Shown: positions 47,724 through 59,125 of the stretch, one piece after another
Layout: every line of letters begins with the position of its first letter
Position numbering within the stretch: position 1 is the stretch's first letter
Assembly: GCA_020465985.1 (NCBI GenBank)
Contig: JAANYP010009683.1
Coordinates: 1-64,000 of the forward strand
Length of the DNA stretch: 64,000 bases
Direction of reading: 5' to 3'
Source: Centrapalus pauciflorus
Taxonomy: Eukaryota > Streptophyta > Magnoliopsida > Asterales > Asteraceae
Program-made: the position numbers and the translations under genes
The notes under the pieces: model-generated
What the model was told of the DNA's origin: nothing
The model's input: only the letters and a program-made list of their open reading frames with translations
The model's database searches: none

Positions 47724-48783
47724 GGGTGCGTTTGGTACAGAGAATATAATCGTAGAGAATTGATGACAGAGAAGAGAATTGTAGAGAATGAGATTTAACA
47801 CGGGAATAGGAGTTCATTCCTGTGTTTGGTAAGGAGAGGGAATTCTAGAGAAATGTAACCAAGAACAAACAATAATACGACAGATTATTAGCAAAAGTTT
47901 AAAACAAATTCATGAAAAATTAATCCATCAAATGTTTCAATCAACTATACAAATAACAAGAAGTAAACATTCGTACCAACAAGAAGCAAAAAAACTCAGA
48001 TCTTGAGGGTCGTTATCAACAAGAAAAGTCATCTGTTTAACAAAAAAATCTCAGATTTTGATATGGAGAGGAGAACGCCAGTGATGATGGCCGGTTGCTG
48101 GTCACTGGTCGGAAAGGAGTGGAGAACGCAGGTGATGATGGCTAGAACGCTGGAGTGATGACTGCTCGGTGGTCGGAGAGGATATAAGAGCGCCGGTGTG
48201 ATGGCTGCTTACTGGTTAGTCGGAGAGAAATATGAGAACACCCGCCGTGTGATGGCTGCTCGGAGGTCGCCGGTGGTGGTGGCTTCTCGTGGGAGTGATG
48301 AAAGGAGAACGTTGGAGTGATGACTACTCAATGGTCGGAAAGGAGATGAGAACGCCGTGTGATGGCTGCTCGGAGGTTGCCAATGGTGGCTTCTCGCGGG
48401 AGGGATGAAAGGAGAACGCTGAAGTGATGACTACTCGGTGATCGGAGAGGAGATGAGAGCGCCGGGTGTGATGGCTGCTTGTTGGTCGGTCAAAAAGGAG
48501 ACGAGATAGCCATGTGATGGCTGCTCGGAGGTCGCCGGTGGTGGTGGCTTCTCGTGGAGGGAAGAATGTGTTGGGAAGGAGAAGAAGATGGATTATGCTA
48601 GGTTAACATTATGGTGTGTTTTTTTGAGGCATTTCTCTCCATTTCTTCTGATGTATGAGGGAATGGAAAACCAAGAATGAGAATTGGTTTAATTCTCAAA
48701 TTGTGATTCTCTGGTCAAAACAAACAATGGAAGTGGAATCATTTCCATTTCCCACCCCCCATTTCCCAATACCAAACATACCC
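47724..48783. mobile_element. 1,060-bp non-autonomous PIF/Harbinger element with internal minisatellite
   Basis: Terminal repeats GGGTGCGTTTGGTACAGAGA and, at the other end, inverse GGGTATGTTTGGTATTGGGA are flanked by TTA on both sides (47721-47723 and 48784-48786). Positions 48060-48570 are GC-rich tandem repeats of GTGATGGCTGCTCGGAGGTC, GGTGGCTTCTCG(T/C)GGGAG and GGAGAGGAGATGAGAGCGCC-like phrases, in periods of about 60-130 bp. There is no transposase and no open frame of note. Confidence 0.88.
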
Positions 48784-49187
48784 TTAATCTGATTTGCAGC
48801 AACTTACTTCACTTGCTATGGTTTGATTCTTTCTGTTCCAGCAGCTTCCCCAGACACACACACACACACACCTTTGCTAATTTGGAAATTGAAGGAAGAA
48901 ATATGAATGTCAATATGTTATACGTATCCGTTTATATCGCGGGTTCAACACCGATACCCGACCCCGTTATCAAAAAATCACATTGTATATCAATAAATCT
49001 CATTTAATCCCGTGAATCCATAATTATAATTAATTCACTAAAATTATATCCGGAAGCCACGTAATATCGATCCCAACACGTATAATCCACTAAGGGGACG
49101 TAATTGGACCAACACAATAACCAGTATAATAATCAGTCAATAAGATAATTACATGCACCTATTTGGGAGTCGGGGTGTTACAATATG

Positions 49188-49792
49188 GGTGACCAGAGGC
49201 ATTTTTCTCTTACCATTTCCTTATTCCACAGGAGATGGAGTTGCCTTTCATTAGTATCTCTTATTTCTCATCAAAGAATAACCACGTTGTCTTCCTCCTT
49301 GCAACCCTCCTCTCCATAAATTTGATGCTTCCCAGTTGGTTAAAGACCTACATCTATTCTATGCATCCCTGTCGACCACAAGCCACACCTCTTTTTCTCT
49401 CTGTCCAGCTCGTCATCTATTATCAGTATCTTGTTAGTCGACGTCTGTTGTTGCTGTTAGTAGTCGACCACCATCGGTCTCAATTATTGCAAATCGATGC
49501 TCTTTGTGATGAACAAATGTATAATTTTTTACTAATATTTTGTTAAAGTATATCAAGAGAATAAGCTTGGCAAAAAAAAAACTCATCCCCGACGGGGAAC
49601 CCGTAACCCGACCCCGATTTAACCGGGGAATCCACGATATAAATAATGGGGATGGGGCGGGGATGGGAGACACTTTAATCCCCGGCCCCGAACCCGATTT
49701 GGGTTCCAATTTTGAATAGTATAAATCAGTTCCAATCGATTTCGGTTTGGATTTTCGATCATTCCACACATCACTATTCATATATATGTATG

Positions 49793-49855
<63 letters not shown>

Positions 49856-49989
49856 AATAATAATAATAATAAATTTGTTAAGTTGCATATAGTTAGATGT
49901 TTGTTAATTGATAAAACAAACAATATTAGTAAACACTTTTATAAATTTAAGATAACCTTTAATCAATAAGAAGTCGACATTAGACATAA
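49188..49989. other. Intergenic/element remnant region with (TA)n tract
   Basis: Positions 49573-49715 are rich in CCCGACCCCG / GGGGCGGGGATGGG phrases, as in a common plant repeat, but no ends were found. Positions 49797-49850 are TA units followed by ATA/TAA triplets. The junction AATCAAACAGCACCTTA at 50008-50024 looks like a MITE end interrupting the copia gag. Open frames here are not convincing. Confidence 0.4.
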
Positions 49990-50011
49990 GACATTTTTTA
50001 TATTGTCAATC

Positions 50012-50378
50012 AAACAGCACCTTATAATCTTTACTAAGAGAGTTAAGGATCAGATCCACAACCATTTTCAGGCTCACGGGATATCGAAGCGTCTCAATGT
50101 GGTCCAAGTACGATTACCTTGAGAACATAAACACATACAGATGATCCTCCGGCCATCTTACAAGAGATCAAATATCTTGTTGTATTGAACCTTTCGTTTA
50201 TGGCTTGTGTTGGGAACATGTCCCATAGTTGCCTGGTCATATCATAAGCACCAACATTCATAAGGTTGGTCTGCAGGTGAGAGGACATGGTTGTTAGCAT
50301 CAAGCAATCAACATCCACCAAATCATCCTTATGTCTGTGGTATGGATTTCTCTCTTCAACAGGCACTTCCTGAAACAT
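50012..50378 (-). pseudogene. Copia gag (UBN2) middle fragment
   Basis: Minus-strand translation from 50357 reads EERNPYHRHKDDLVDVDCLM, then LTTMSSHLQTNL and AYDMTRQLWDMF, then RFNTTRYLISCKMAGGSSV and, after a frameshift near 50100, DHIETLRYPVSLKMV ... LNSLSKDYK. This matches the conserved order of plant copia gag. It is the continuation of the fragment at 55883-56030; a 5.5-kb element lies between them. Confidence 0.8.
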
Positions 50379-51385
50379 CGTCCCATATAATCACAATATA
50401 ATATCCAGGATCAATAAACAAACCCAATATTAACAAGATAATTAATATTCCAAGCATAAAGACAAGTAATGCGTACATCAACGCTAAAGTATAAATGGTG
50501 TAAAAGTCTACAAGGAAATTTTTTTTTGTCTATTACAACACAGTTATTTTATTACATCAACATATCTAGTACCCAATTCCAAAGCTTTATAATCCTCATA
50601 TTTACCAAAAGCTTCTAGGATTCCCTGGTAGATTGTATGAAATAGCCTAAGTAGATACCAAAGAGTCCATCGTGCTGGGAAGCACGGATTTTAAGACCGA
50701 AGTCTCCATGGCTATTCAAATATCGATCAGAGATGTACAACCTGGCTGGAATGAGTATATGTTATCAGTCCCCGACAGTAGTCTGCTGTCAACCTCAGCC
50801 CTGGTCACACCAGATTATGAGTCTATCATCATGCTGGAACATGTACTAAAAGATGCACTTTCAAACGAACGCAGGCTACATGTTTATAACATGTCAAGTA
50901 CAATAGTGCGTCAATATTAATAAATCATATTAGAGTGCCAAATGATATATAAACAATAGGAACATGCCATCATGTATATGAATAGAATGACGATAAATGT
51001 TAGAACAATAATCTATCACTCATAGTGGTTTTTACCTTAACAAGGATATCCTGGAAGGTTTCCCCAGGGTCTTACACAATACCTGTAGGCTTTAATCTTA
51101 TCAAGACGGGCTTTTACCGCAATTATACTTCAATGTGTGTTAACCAACACCAAAATGATCTTGTTATGTCAATGTATAAGGATATCCATATTTATTCATT
51201 TCATAAAACTCAACATTGATATTCAGCTTAATGATCCGAAGTTCGGACCACATCCGAAGTTCGCATTGACCCGTGCGAACTTCGGATGGTCCGTAGTTTC
51301 ATACATAGTAGTTTCAACTTCATCATTTTTCATAATATACCATCCGAAGTTCGGATGCCTTCATGATCCGAAGTTCGGATGCTCC
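50371..51385 (-). mobile_element. Partial LTR (same family as 53645-55882), internally deleted
   Basis: It aligns from its end (TGAAACATCGTCCCATATAA) with 53645 onward over about 1 kb, with an internal deletion of about 185 bp at 50660 relative to 53928-54110. It ends in the CCGAAGTTCGGATGC cluster at 51385, where Helitron sequence begins. It probably is the damaged 3' LTR of the element whose 5' LTR is at 53645-55882. Confidence 0.75.
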
Positions 51386-52312
51386 TAGACAACAATTCAA
51401 TCTGTTACGGTCAATGTTGAGCGTATCGTTGCTTTATATCCATTGGTAGCATCAACTAGAAGTCTATTGCAGCAAACAACTAAATCACGTCTGATGATCG
51501 GTAAGCTTGTGTGATGGACTAAATACCGTATATATTATTTGTTTTCTGTTGTTGTTTAATGTATGTTATTTTGTGCGGTTCTAACTTCTACTTTATATCA
51601 TCTTAGATGTTGTTGGAAAAATCTTATATGGTCGTCGAATTAGTGCATCATATTTTAATTTGAGCTCTTTGTTTGAAGTATTCTTGCAGGATGCGACGTA
51701 AGTATACTTTTTTTTTTGTTTATCATGTTTTATTATATGTCAATTACTTATTAAATGACTTTGTTTATTTCGTAACAATTGGTGTTTCATTTATAGGGGA
51801 TATAACATAAAGATAAAGTTGTATGATACACCAGATATAGAGCATGTTAGGTTCTAGCTTGCGATGTTGACAAACTCCATAATATATGTTTTGCGTGTTA
51901 CTCTTATGTGTTTTGATTCAAGTATGTTATATTATAGTTGTTGTCCGTTAGTTTTAGTATTACTATGTCTTATTTCATGTTTCACATACTGACTTTACTA
52001 TTTCACGTTAATATGTTGTGTTCAACCGACATAACAAAGATAGTGATCGATCCGACGATGCCTGAGGCAGAAGACATTAGGAGGATGTTGCAGTCTTGAT
52101 GTTCTATTAACATTTAATGGGTTGATTGTTTTCTGAGGTTGTGTTCTTTGGATGGATGTATACCGTTTTCATTACATATGTTTAATATTTTTTACATATT
52201 TAATGATTGTATGTTAAGCGACTTATTGTGTATGATAAACGTTTATAAATTACAAGTATATCTGTTACATTTACTGTTCTCTCGTACACCGGACGGGTAT
52301 TACACTAGTTTT
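51386..52312 (+). mobile_element. Helitron 3' part carrying RPA1-like exons
   Basis: The 3' end shows GTACACCGGACGGGTATTAC followed by ACTAGT (about 52286-52312): a hairpin-like GC segment ending in CTAG before T, as in the copy at 59092. The 5' terminus was not found; the left junction at 51385 abuts LTR sequence inside an open frame, so the Helitron is probably 5'-truncated. Confidence 0.65.
51389..52099 (+). pseudogene. RPA1/OB-fold (DUF223-type) gene fragment in the Helitron
   Basis: Exon-like segments join in frame through GT-AG borders: up to 51500 (donor GTAAGC), 51607-51697 (donor GTAAGT) and 51797-51857. The middle reads DVVGKILYGRRISASYFN and, across the second junction, LQDATGYNIKIKLYDTPD. 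A last piece (about 52022-52099) reads DITKIVIDPTMPEAEDIRRM, ending in a stop. The order D(V/I)(V/I)G..., L.D..G..IK..L, TK..I....PE is that of replication protein A large-subunit-like proteins, which plant Helitrons often encode. A stop at 51855 and loss of the next donor make it a pseudogene. OB-fold assignment is inference from motif order. Confidence 0.6.
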
Positions 52313-53629
52313 TTTTGTTTGGTTCAAGTTATTTTGAAACCAATTGAATTATAGAGGTTTAAGTCTTAAATTATTTTATTGGGTCATTCTTGAATACCAA
52401 ACATGTATAATTATTTTATATTTATAAATGTACAAATGGTCATTAAGTTATTAATTAAACCATCGAGGTTGAAATTTTAGAATTAATTATGAGATTAAAT
52501 TTTAGCATCTTACTTTAAGAAAAGTTAAAAATCAATTTCGTCAAATTAGCCATAATGGGGTCGAGACCTATAATTATAGGCTAAATAATCCAAAAAATAA
52601 AGTTTAATTAATTTTAAAGATTTTGCCACATAAATAAATATTTATCGTTTTAGCCCCCGAACTTTGTAATTTTAGACCAATCGAGGAATTTTAGTGTTAG
52701 ATAAAATAGTGGCAATTAAGCAATGTACTTTTATTACCAGGTCGATAGTCGATCGTAGTGGATTCTGATATTCCGATTAGCCGTGTTTTCTTTAAATGAG
52801 CTTCGAAAAAACAATTGTGGTATCACTGTGAGTAACAGATTTATCTGCATGATTAATTATATGTGTTTATGCATATTTGTCACATTCGGTTCATTTGCAT
52901 CACCCTGTCATATTGTTATCAGTTAGATATTTATGATTCATTCTTGATATATAAATATATATACACACACACACACCCTACATTTCTATTAGAAATCCAT
53001 GCCTATGCGTAAGCGTGAAATTCCCTGTATCCAAACTTGTACTATATGATGTGGATTTGGGCGTCGACGCTACCGTGTGTAGGGCGGGTCGGTTAGCCCC
53101 AAGTTTTTGGTTAAACAGACGCCAGCTCGGATGAGGGGTTGTACGGTTTAACCAGCACCAGTTCGGATGAGGGGTGCGCCGTCAGCTCGGATGAGGGTCG
53201 TGTAGGAAATTATTGAAATCATGCTTCGTTTCTATTTCATGCATATTTATATATAAACTGTTATACTTTTAAATCTTGTTACTCTCTGTGCGATGACTTA
53301 CCCCAGTTGTGGGGACTTATATTTCAGGTGGAGCGGATAAGTGTAAGGCTCCCGTTTGAGATCATTGACTTAGTTGACCGAGATGCTATCATTCTTTTTG
53401 TATTGCCCTTTTGAAGGTCGGGTAGAACCCCAGATGAATTGGAATGTAAACTTGAACTTATTTAGCGTACTCTTGTTGATGTAATTTATTATGATGGGCA
53501 GTTGTTTTATTTACCGATGTATGACTTTAGAAAAATTTAAATTATCCCGTTTTTTTTAGGTATGATGCGCTATGAATGGTGGAAATTTAGTTTTAAAATA
53601 TTTGCGGACACCTGAGACCTTAAACTAAT
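52313..53629 (+). mobile_element. Unassigned LTR-like sequence / internal region
   Basis: Positions 52640-53560 resemble the transcribed part of another large LTR on the plus strand: repeated CAGCTCGGATGAGGG (53090-53200), then a GACTTACCCCAG...TTTCAGGTGGAGCGG block (53290-53340) comparable to 32617-32665. Ends were not found. Positions 53560-53629 belong to the minus-strand element just inside its primer-binding site. Confidence 0.4.
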
Positions 53630-53641
53630 GCTCTGATACCA
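53630..53641 (-). other. Primer-binding site (tRNA-iMet) of the minus-strand LTR element
   Basis: On the minus strand TGGTATCAGAGC follows the LTR end by 3 bp. This proves that the LTR at 53645-55882 is a 5' LTR in minus orientation. Confidence 0.88.
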
Positions 53642-53644
53642 GAA

Positions 53645-55882
53645 TGAAACATCCTCCCATATAATCACAATACAATCTCCAGAATCAATAAACAAACCCA
53701 ATATTAACAATATAATTAATGTTCCAAGCATAAAGACAAGTAATGCGTACATCATCACTAAAGTATAAAGTGTGTAAAAGTCTACAAGGACAATATATGT
53801 CTATTACAACACAGTTATTTATTACATCAACATATCCAGTACCCAATCCCAAAACTTTGTAATCCTCATATTTACCAAAAGCTTCCAGGATTCCCCGGTA
53901 GACTGAATGAAATAGCCTAAGTAGAAGGCCCACTATGCCTTTACCTTTGCCTGAAAACATTTAACAACAACGGGTAAGCTTACGCTTAGTGAGTTAACTG
54001 ATTACGTATTCAACAATTATGTCATGCAAACCAATGTGTATGCAAGCAATGTTTGCTCCTTCGTGCGGAGGGCACAGATAACACCTTTTCATCATGGTGG
54101 AAAGCATGGATACCAAAGAGTCCATCATGTTGGGAAGCATGGATTCTGAGACCAAAGTCTCCATGGTTGTTCAAATATCAATCGGGGATGTACAACCTGG
54201 CTGGAATGAGTATATGAGATGATCAGTCACCGACAGTGGACTGTTGTCAACCTCAACCCATATCACACTAGATTATGAGTCTATCATCATGCCGAAACAT
54301 ATACTAAAAGATGCACTTTCAAACGAACGCATGCTACATGTTTATAACATGTCAAGTACAAGAGTGCATCAATATTAATAAATCATATTAGAGTGCAAAA
54401 TGATATATTTATGAACAACAGGTACATGTCATCATGTATATGAATACAATGACAATAAATGGTAGGAAAGTAATCTATCACTCATAGTGGTTTTTACTTT
54501 AACAATGATGTCCTGAAAGGTTTCCACAGGGTCTTACACAATACCGGTAGGCTTTAATCTTATCAAGACGGGTTTTTACCGCAATTATACTTCAATGTGT
54601 GTTAACCAACACCACAGTGATCCTGTTATGTCAATGTATAAAGATATCAATATTTGTTCATTTCATAAGTTTTCATAAAACTCAACATTGAAATTCAGCT
54701 TAATGATCCGAAGTTCGCATTGATTTGAACTTCGAATGGTCCGAAGTTCCATCCTTAGTAGTTTCAAATTCATCATTTTTCATAACATACCAGCTGAAGT
54801 TCGGATGCCTTCATTCTGAAGTTCGGATCCGAAGTTCAGTTTCTTGACTTAGAAAGTTTTACTTCAAGTTGTCATCCGAAGTTCAACTGATCCGAACTTC
54901 GGGTATGGATCCGAAGTTCGTATGGATGTTCATCAGATCTGAAGTTCATGTCATCCGAACTTCTCATCCGAAGTTCATATTTAGCAGTTTTAAAAATTTT
55001 CCAGATTTCATTCATTCATTTTTGTACCAATCCTGTGATTGAAGTCTATCGGTATAAGGTCCAAAATACTCTTGTAACACATTATTAACATCAATTTAAC
55101 CTTTAAAGTACCAAAATCAAACCATTTAAACCATGTGTTCAACTGCTCGATGAACACACACACTAAAACACCTAGTTAGTTATCACAATCATACTTAGGA
55201 GTTGAACCGGAAGCTAAAATTTGGTACATAACTTGCCTATAACTCGATTTAATCATTCCAACTGATAATTACAACATGCATTAACAACTTCAACAGAGAT
55301 CTACAATTCAGTTTCATAAAAACCGAACTCAAAAACCCATAAATTCATAGATTTCAGTAATTCTTACCTCGATTTGATGTTTGCAATAGCTATGGCTTCT
55401 TCCTAGTAACATATTTCTAAATTTTCAGCCTTTAATTCCAATAATTTCGTGTTCTTGATTCGTAGAGTGAAATAGCATATGTTTTAAAGAGAGAGTAAGC
55501 AACCGTGGGTTTTGGTGAGATAAAGTATGTTCCAAAGTAATAAACGGTCACACACTCACACATTCCTTTTATCCTTACAAGTTTGTCATATTTTCAAAAT
55601 ACCCCTTTCAATTTATATTTTTCCTCATTATTATATTTCACTCCTTAATTATTTCCGTTTTCGGCATTCATCTTTTAAATATCACTTTTCTTGAATTTTC
55701 GCTCTAGCGACAACGATGATCCATCATCATTAATTTATTATTCTAATTTAATTTCTATAATTCATAAAACTTTCCAACACATTTTGTCTTATTCTATTTA
55801 ATTTGGATTCCAAATCATCAAAAGATATAAATTGAATCTTAACCGTTTCATTACATATAATTCAAAAATTAGGGATGTTACA
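53645..55882 (-). mobile_element. 5' LTR of a TGTAACA-type LTR retrotransposon
   Basis: On the minus strand it starts TGTAACATCCCTAATTTTTG and ends GGAGGATGTTTCA, 2,238 bp. It is homologous at its start to the LTR at 24050 and at its end to 50371-51385. A donor-like GAGGTAAGAATT (minus strand, about 55365-55376) is shared with the other big LTRs here. No coding part of the retrotransposon is recognisable beyond the PBS. Confidence 0.85.
54700..54990. repeat. Palindromic CCGAAGTTCGG cluster in the LTR
   Basis: At least nine copies of (A)TCCGAAGTTC or its complement GAACTTCGGA(T), some joined to full palindromes (GTTCGGATCCGAAGTTC), occur over 290 bp. Equivalent clusters are at 51230-51385 and 31785-32020. 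Confidence 0.85.
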
Positions 55883-56035
55883 TCATCTGCCGGTTTTGAT
55901 CACAGAGTGTTCTCCGAAACATAGAACTTACACTTTTGCCAGAGGATTATAGACAGGTTCCTTTCCCAACCAAGGAAGTTTTTCCCTATTAGCTGGTCTT
56001 TATCCAAGATTGATCTTAGAGAGAAATTGTGCATT
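55883..56035 (-). pseudogene. Copia gag N-terminal fragment
   Basis: Minus-strand reading gives SLRSILDKDQLIGKNFLGWE, continuing RNLSIILWQKCKFYVSENTL, then a stop and SKPADD before the LTR junction at 55882. L.SIL.K.KL.G.NF..W.RNL.I.L....K.YV is the start of plant copia gag. The continuation on the other side of the inserted LTR element is at 50012-50378. Confidence 0.72.
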
Positions 56036-56412
56036 GTAGTGTGGTGAAAATAGGTGCACGAATTCAATCATTTGTTTCATTGTTGCTTGAATTAGCTCTG
56101 CGTCTCTCCATCTAAAACGTTAAGACAATTTCAAATATTATTAATAACATTAATAAACCAATAACTTAAATAAAATGATTTATTAACCACTAAGAATCTG
56201 TTGGCTTTAGACCATTTACTATTACTAATTACAACTATTACTCTTAGTTCCTATGAGATTTTTAATTTTTAAAGTTAATATGTTTAAATCTCATCTACAC
56301 TTTGGATCAGGGTCCTACGTCGGGAAACACCACTAAATAGCAATGTAAGCCTCCCAACATTCAATTTTGACATGACTCGTTGGAGAGACAATAGTTACCC
56401 ACACATCTAGTA
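56036..56412. other. Unassigned DNA
   Basis: May include leader sequence of the old minus-strand copia element; no LTR or primer-binding site was recognised. Confidence 0.35.
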
Positions 56413-56898
56413 TTGGGGCGGACCCAAGGGGGAAGTGGGGGTGGCACGTGCCACCGATCCTTCCGCCAATAATTTTATTTTGTAATGTAATTTTTATGAT
56501 TTTTTGTTTGTGCACCCGATGGTTTTTTGAATGTGCAACTGTGCTTTTCAAATATTAAAACATTATTAGAATAATTTAAACAATTTTTTTATAACTTTCA
56601 ATCAAATAAATAAATTTGTAGTATAATTATTTATAATTTAATGTAACAAATAAAAAAATAATAAATTGATATATGAAGCCTAAAATTAAATACACAATAA
56701 GTCATTATTATTTATAATTTTGGTTCATTTCACCAAACTCAATATCATTATTCTTATTCAAACCTACATTTTATGAAATTTCAATTAGTATCATCGGATG
56801 TTAACCCGACCCGACCAATCTAATTAATAAAATTATATAACCGGAAACACGACTTAAATTTGTGTTACTGGCGACCGAAAAGCCTGGGTCCGCCACTG
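56413..56898. mobile_element. hAT-type MITE
   Basis: Ends TTGGGGCGGACCCAAGG and CCTGGGTCCGCCACTG are inverted repeats of the common plant hAT type (CAGTGGCGGACCCAG). ATCTAGTA (56405-56412) and ATCTAATA (56899-56906) flank it, an 8-bp duplication with one mismatch. No coding sequence is present. Confidence 0.8.
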
Positions 56899-56906
56899 AT
56901 CTAATA

Positions 56907-57369
56907 TGTGACGCAATGCCTAGATGTGGGATGATCCGCTGCGGCAATGGGGGTAACATAAGTGTCACTTATACAGACGGTGTAATAACCTCAACGTTTG
57001 AGATTTCATAGTGAAACATTACCATTAAATCTATTTATCTTCAAAGCATAGAAAACAAAATACTCATTCTAAACTTTGTTAAAAAACAGTTTGATTTCAA
57101 ATTGTTATTATGTTAAATTAAATAATCATGTTATTTAAATCTAAGTGTTTATCATGCATATTCACACCACACAGTTAAAAGAAAAAAACACAAAATATAA
57201 TAACTGGTGACATAGCAAATATCCAACAATCTCGGTCAGTTTTCGTGAGCCAAACGAAAGACTGATCGGTCTCAAGCTCCCAGTTGCTCCAACATCCAAT
57301 GTCGCCTCCAAATGATCTGCATGACTTGCTCCTTCATGAACGACATCCATATTTGGTTTACAAATTCTA
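56907..57369. other. Intergenic DNA
   Basis: No gene recognised. The minus-strand open frame at 57162-57350 has no identifiable domain. Confidence 0.4.
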
Positions 57370-57372
57370 TTA

Positions 57373-57865
57373 GGTGGCGTTTGGTTTACGGGATTTCACC
57401 TAACCCAACCCACCCCACCCTTACCTACCCACACTACCTTACCCTCATCGATCCCACACCAAATATACGTCGTTTCCTATTCTCACCCATCCTACCTTAC
57501 CCACATCTACCTATACGCACTCACCCCACACTACCCCTTCACATCCCAACACACCTTACCCATCCCAGCACACCCTAGCCATCCCACCCACCCCTCTACC
57601 TACCTACCTACCACCCTACCCCTACCTATTGACACTCTGCCCACCTTTTAACATACATTACCTTACTTCTTGTACACCTACTTGCTTTACCCATATCATT
57701 TGATACATTTGCAAATAAACAAGATTTTACAAATAATTGGATTTGAAATCCTGCAAACCAAACACATGACATGATTCAAATCCTGTCACATTTGAATACA
57801 GTCATTTTCAAATCCTGTCATATTTAAATCCTGGTATATCAAAATCCTGTAAACCAAACGCCACC
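57373..57865. mobile_element. Tourist/PIF-Harbinger MITE with C-rich interior
   Basis: Ends GGTGGCGTTTGGTTTACGGG and CCTGTAAACCAAACGCCACC with TTA on both sides (57370-57372 and 57866-57868). The interior 57400-57620 is strongly strand-biased (CCTACC / CCCACC phrases), and 57740-57850 repeats AAATCCTGTCA(C/T)ATTT. The plus-strand open frame over the C-rich part is a composition artefact. Confidence 0.88.
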
Positions 57866-57974
57866 TTATAGAATTCAAGAACCTAGCATACTAGATTACA
57901 ATAAGTAAAATGAATACAAATATCATCTGGATAAAGAAAATAACTTAACCGTATGAATAAAAAATATCATTAAA

Positions 57975-58467
<493 letters not shown>

Positions 58468-58566
58468 AAAAAAATAAGATTAAAAAAAATATAAATGCAA
58501 TATATTTTTATAAAATTATATTTATATTGAACTCGAGTAATGATTAAATTTTTAAACAAACATTTA

Positions 58567-58883
58567 GGGGGCGTTTGGTTCGTTAGAATCTGACGGAATG
58601 GAATGGAATCTGTCAAAGGAATGGAATTCTGGAAGGAATGGAATCTGTCCGAATCCAAATACTATAGTTTGTTGAGAATGAGAAGACGTGTTGATAATTG
58701 AATTGCTTAGAAGGAATGAAATTTAAATTCATTCCATTTTGCTATGGAATGGTCATGCCTTCAAAAGGGAGGATTTTTTTTAAAATGTGGAATGGTCATT
58801 CCATTCCTTTGGACTACCAAACAGCCCATCAGAATGGAAAATTCATTCCTTTTCCGTCAGATTCCAGCGAACCAAACGCCCCA
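58567..58883. mobile_element. PIF/Harbinger (Tourist) MITE
   Basis: Ends GGGGGCGTTTGGTTCGTTAG and inverse TGGGGCGTTTGGTTCGCTGG with TTA on both sides (58564-58566 and 58884-58886). The 317-bp body shares GGAATTCTGGAAGGAATGGA with the copy at 20882. Confidence 0.9.
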
Positions 58884-59091
58884 TTAGAGTCCCACATAAT
58901 TATTGCTAATTACTTGATTTACAATTTTTTGCTTAACCATACTATATTAAGTGGGATTTTATACATGTAAATGTGTCCATATGATATCTATTTTCTTTAA
59001 TTTATGCATTTGAAATGTAGGTTGTTTCGAGCATGATATATAATAACTTCGTTGCATAGATCGACAAAAAAAGCATCGTAACATGTTTTAA

Positions 59092-59125
59092 CTAGTGTAA
59101 TACCCGTGCGGTGCACGGGACACTG
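59092..59125 (-). mobile_element. Helitron 3' terminus (element extends to the right)
   Basis: On the minus strand CCCGTGCACCGCACGGGTATTAC is followed by CTAG at 59095-59092 and host T: hairpin plus CTAG end as in Helitrons. The element body must extend to higher coordinates. Its 5' end was not found, and a Harbinger-type element inserted at 59701. Confidence 0.75.

Larger units (their letters stand above)
46211..49182 (-). mobile_element. Solo LTR (same family as 6485-9357) with nested Harbinger element
   Basis: It begins TGTAACACCC and ends GGGGTGTTACA, with ATATG on both sides (46206-46210 and 49183-49187), a perfect 5-bp duplication. Homology to 6485-9357 is plain at both ends (ATCCCAACACGTATAA, CCAACACAATA) and in GTTAGACTCTGC / GTTTAGACTCTGC. 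Without the nested 1,060-bp element the LTR is about 1.9 kb. A (TA)n tract (46831-46923) lies inside. No internal retrotransposon sequence remains. Confidence 0.87.

Noticed and set aside
46211..49182. TGTAACACCC...GGTGTTACA ends read as TIRs of a DNA transposon
   Set aside because: The flanking duplications are 5 bp, the related copy at 53645-55882 is followed by a tRNA-Met primer-binding site, and TG...CA ends fit an LTR.
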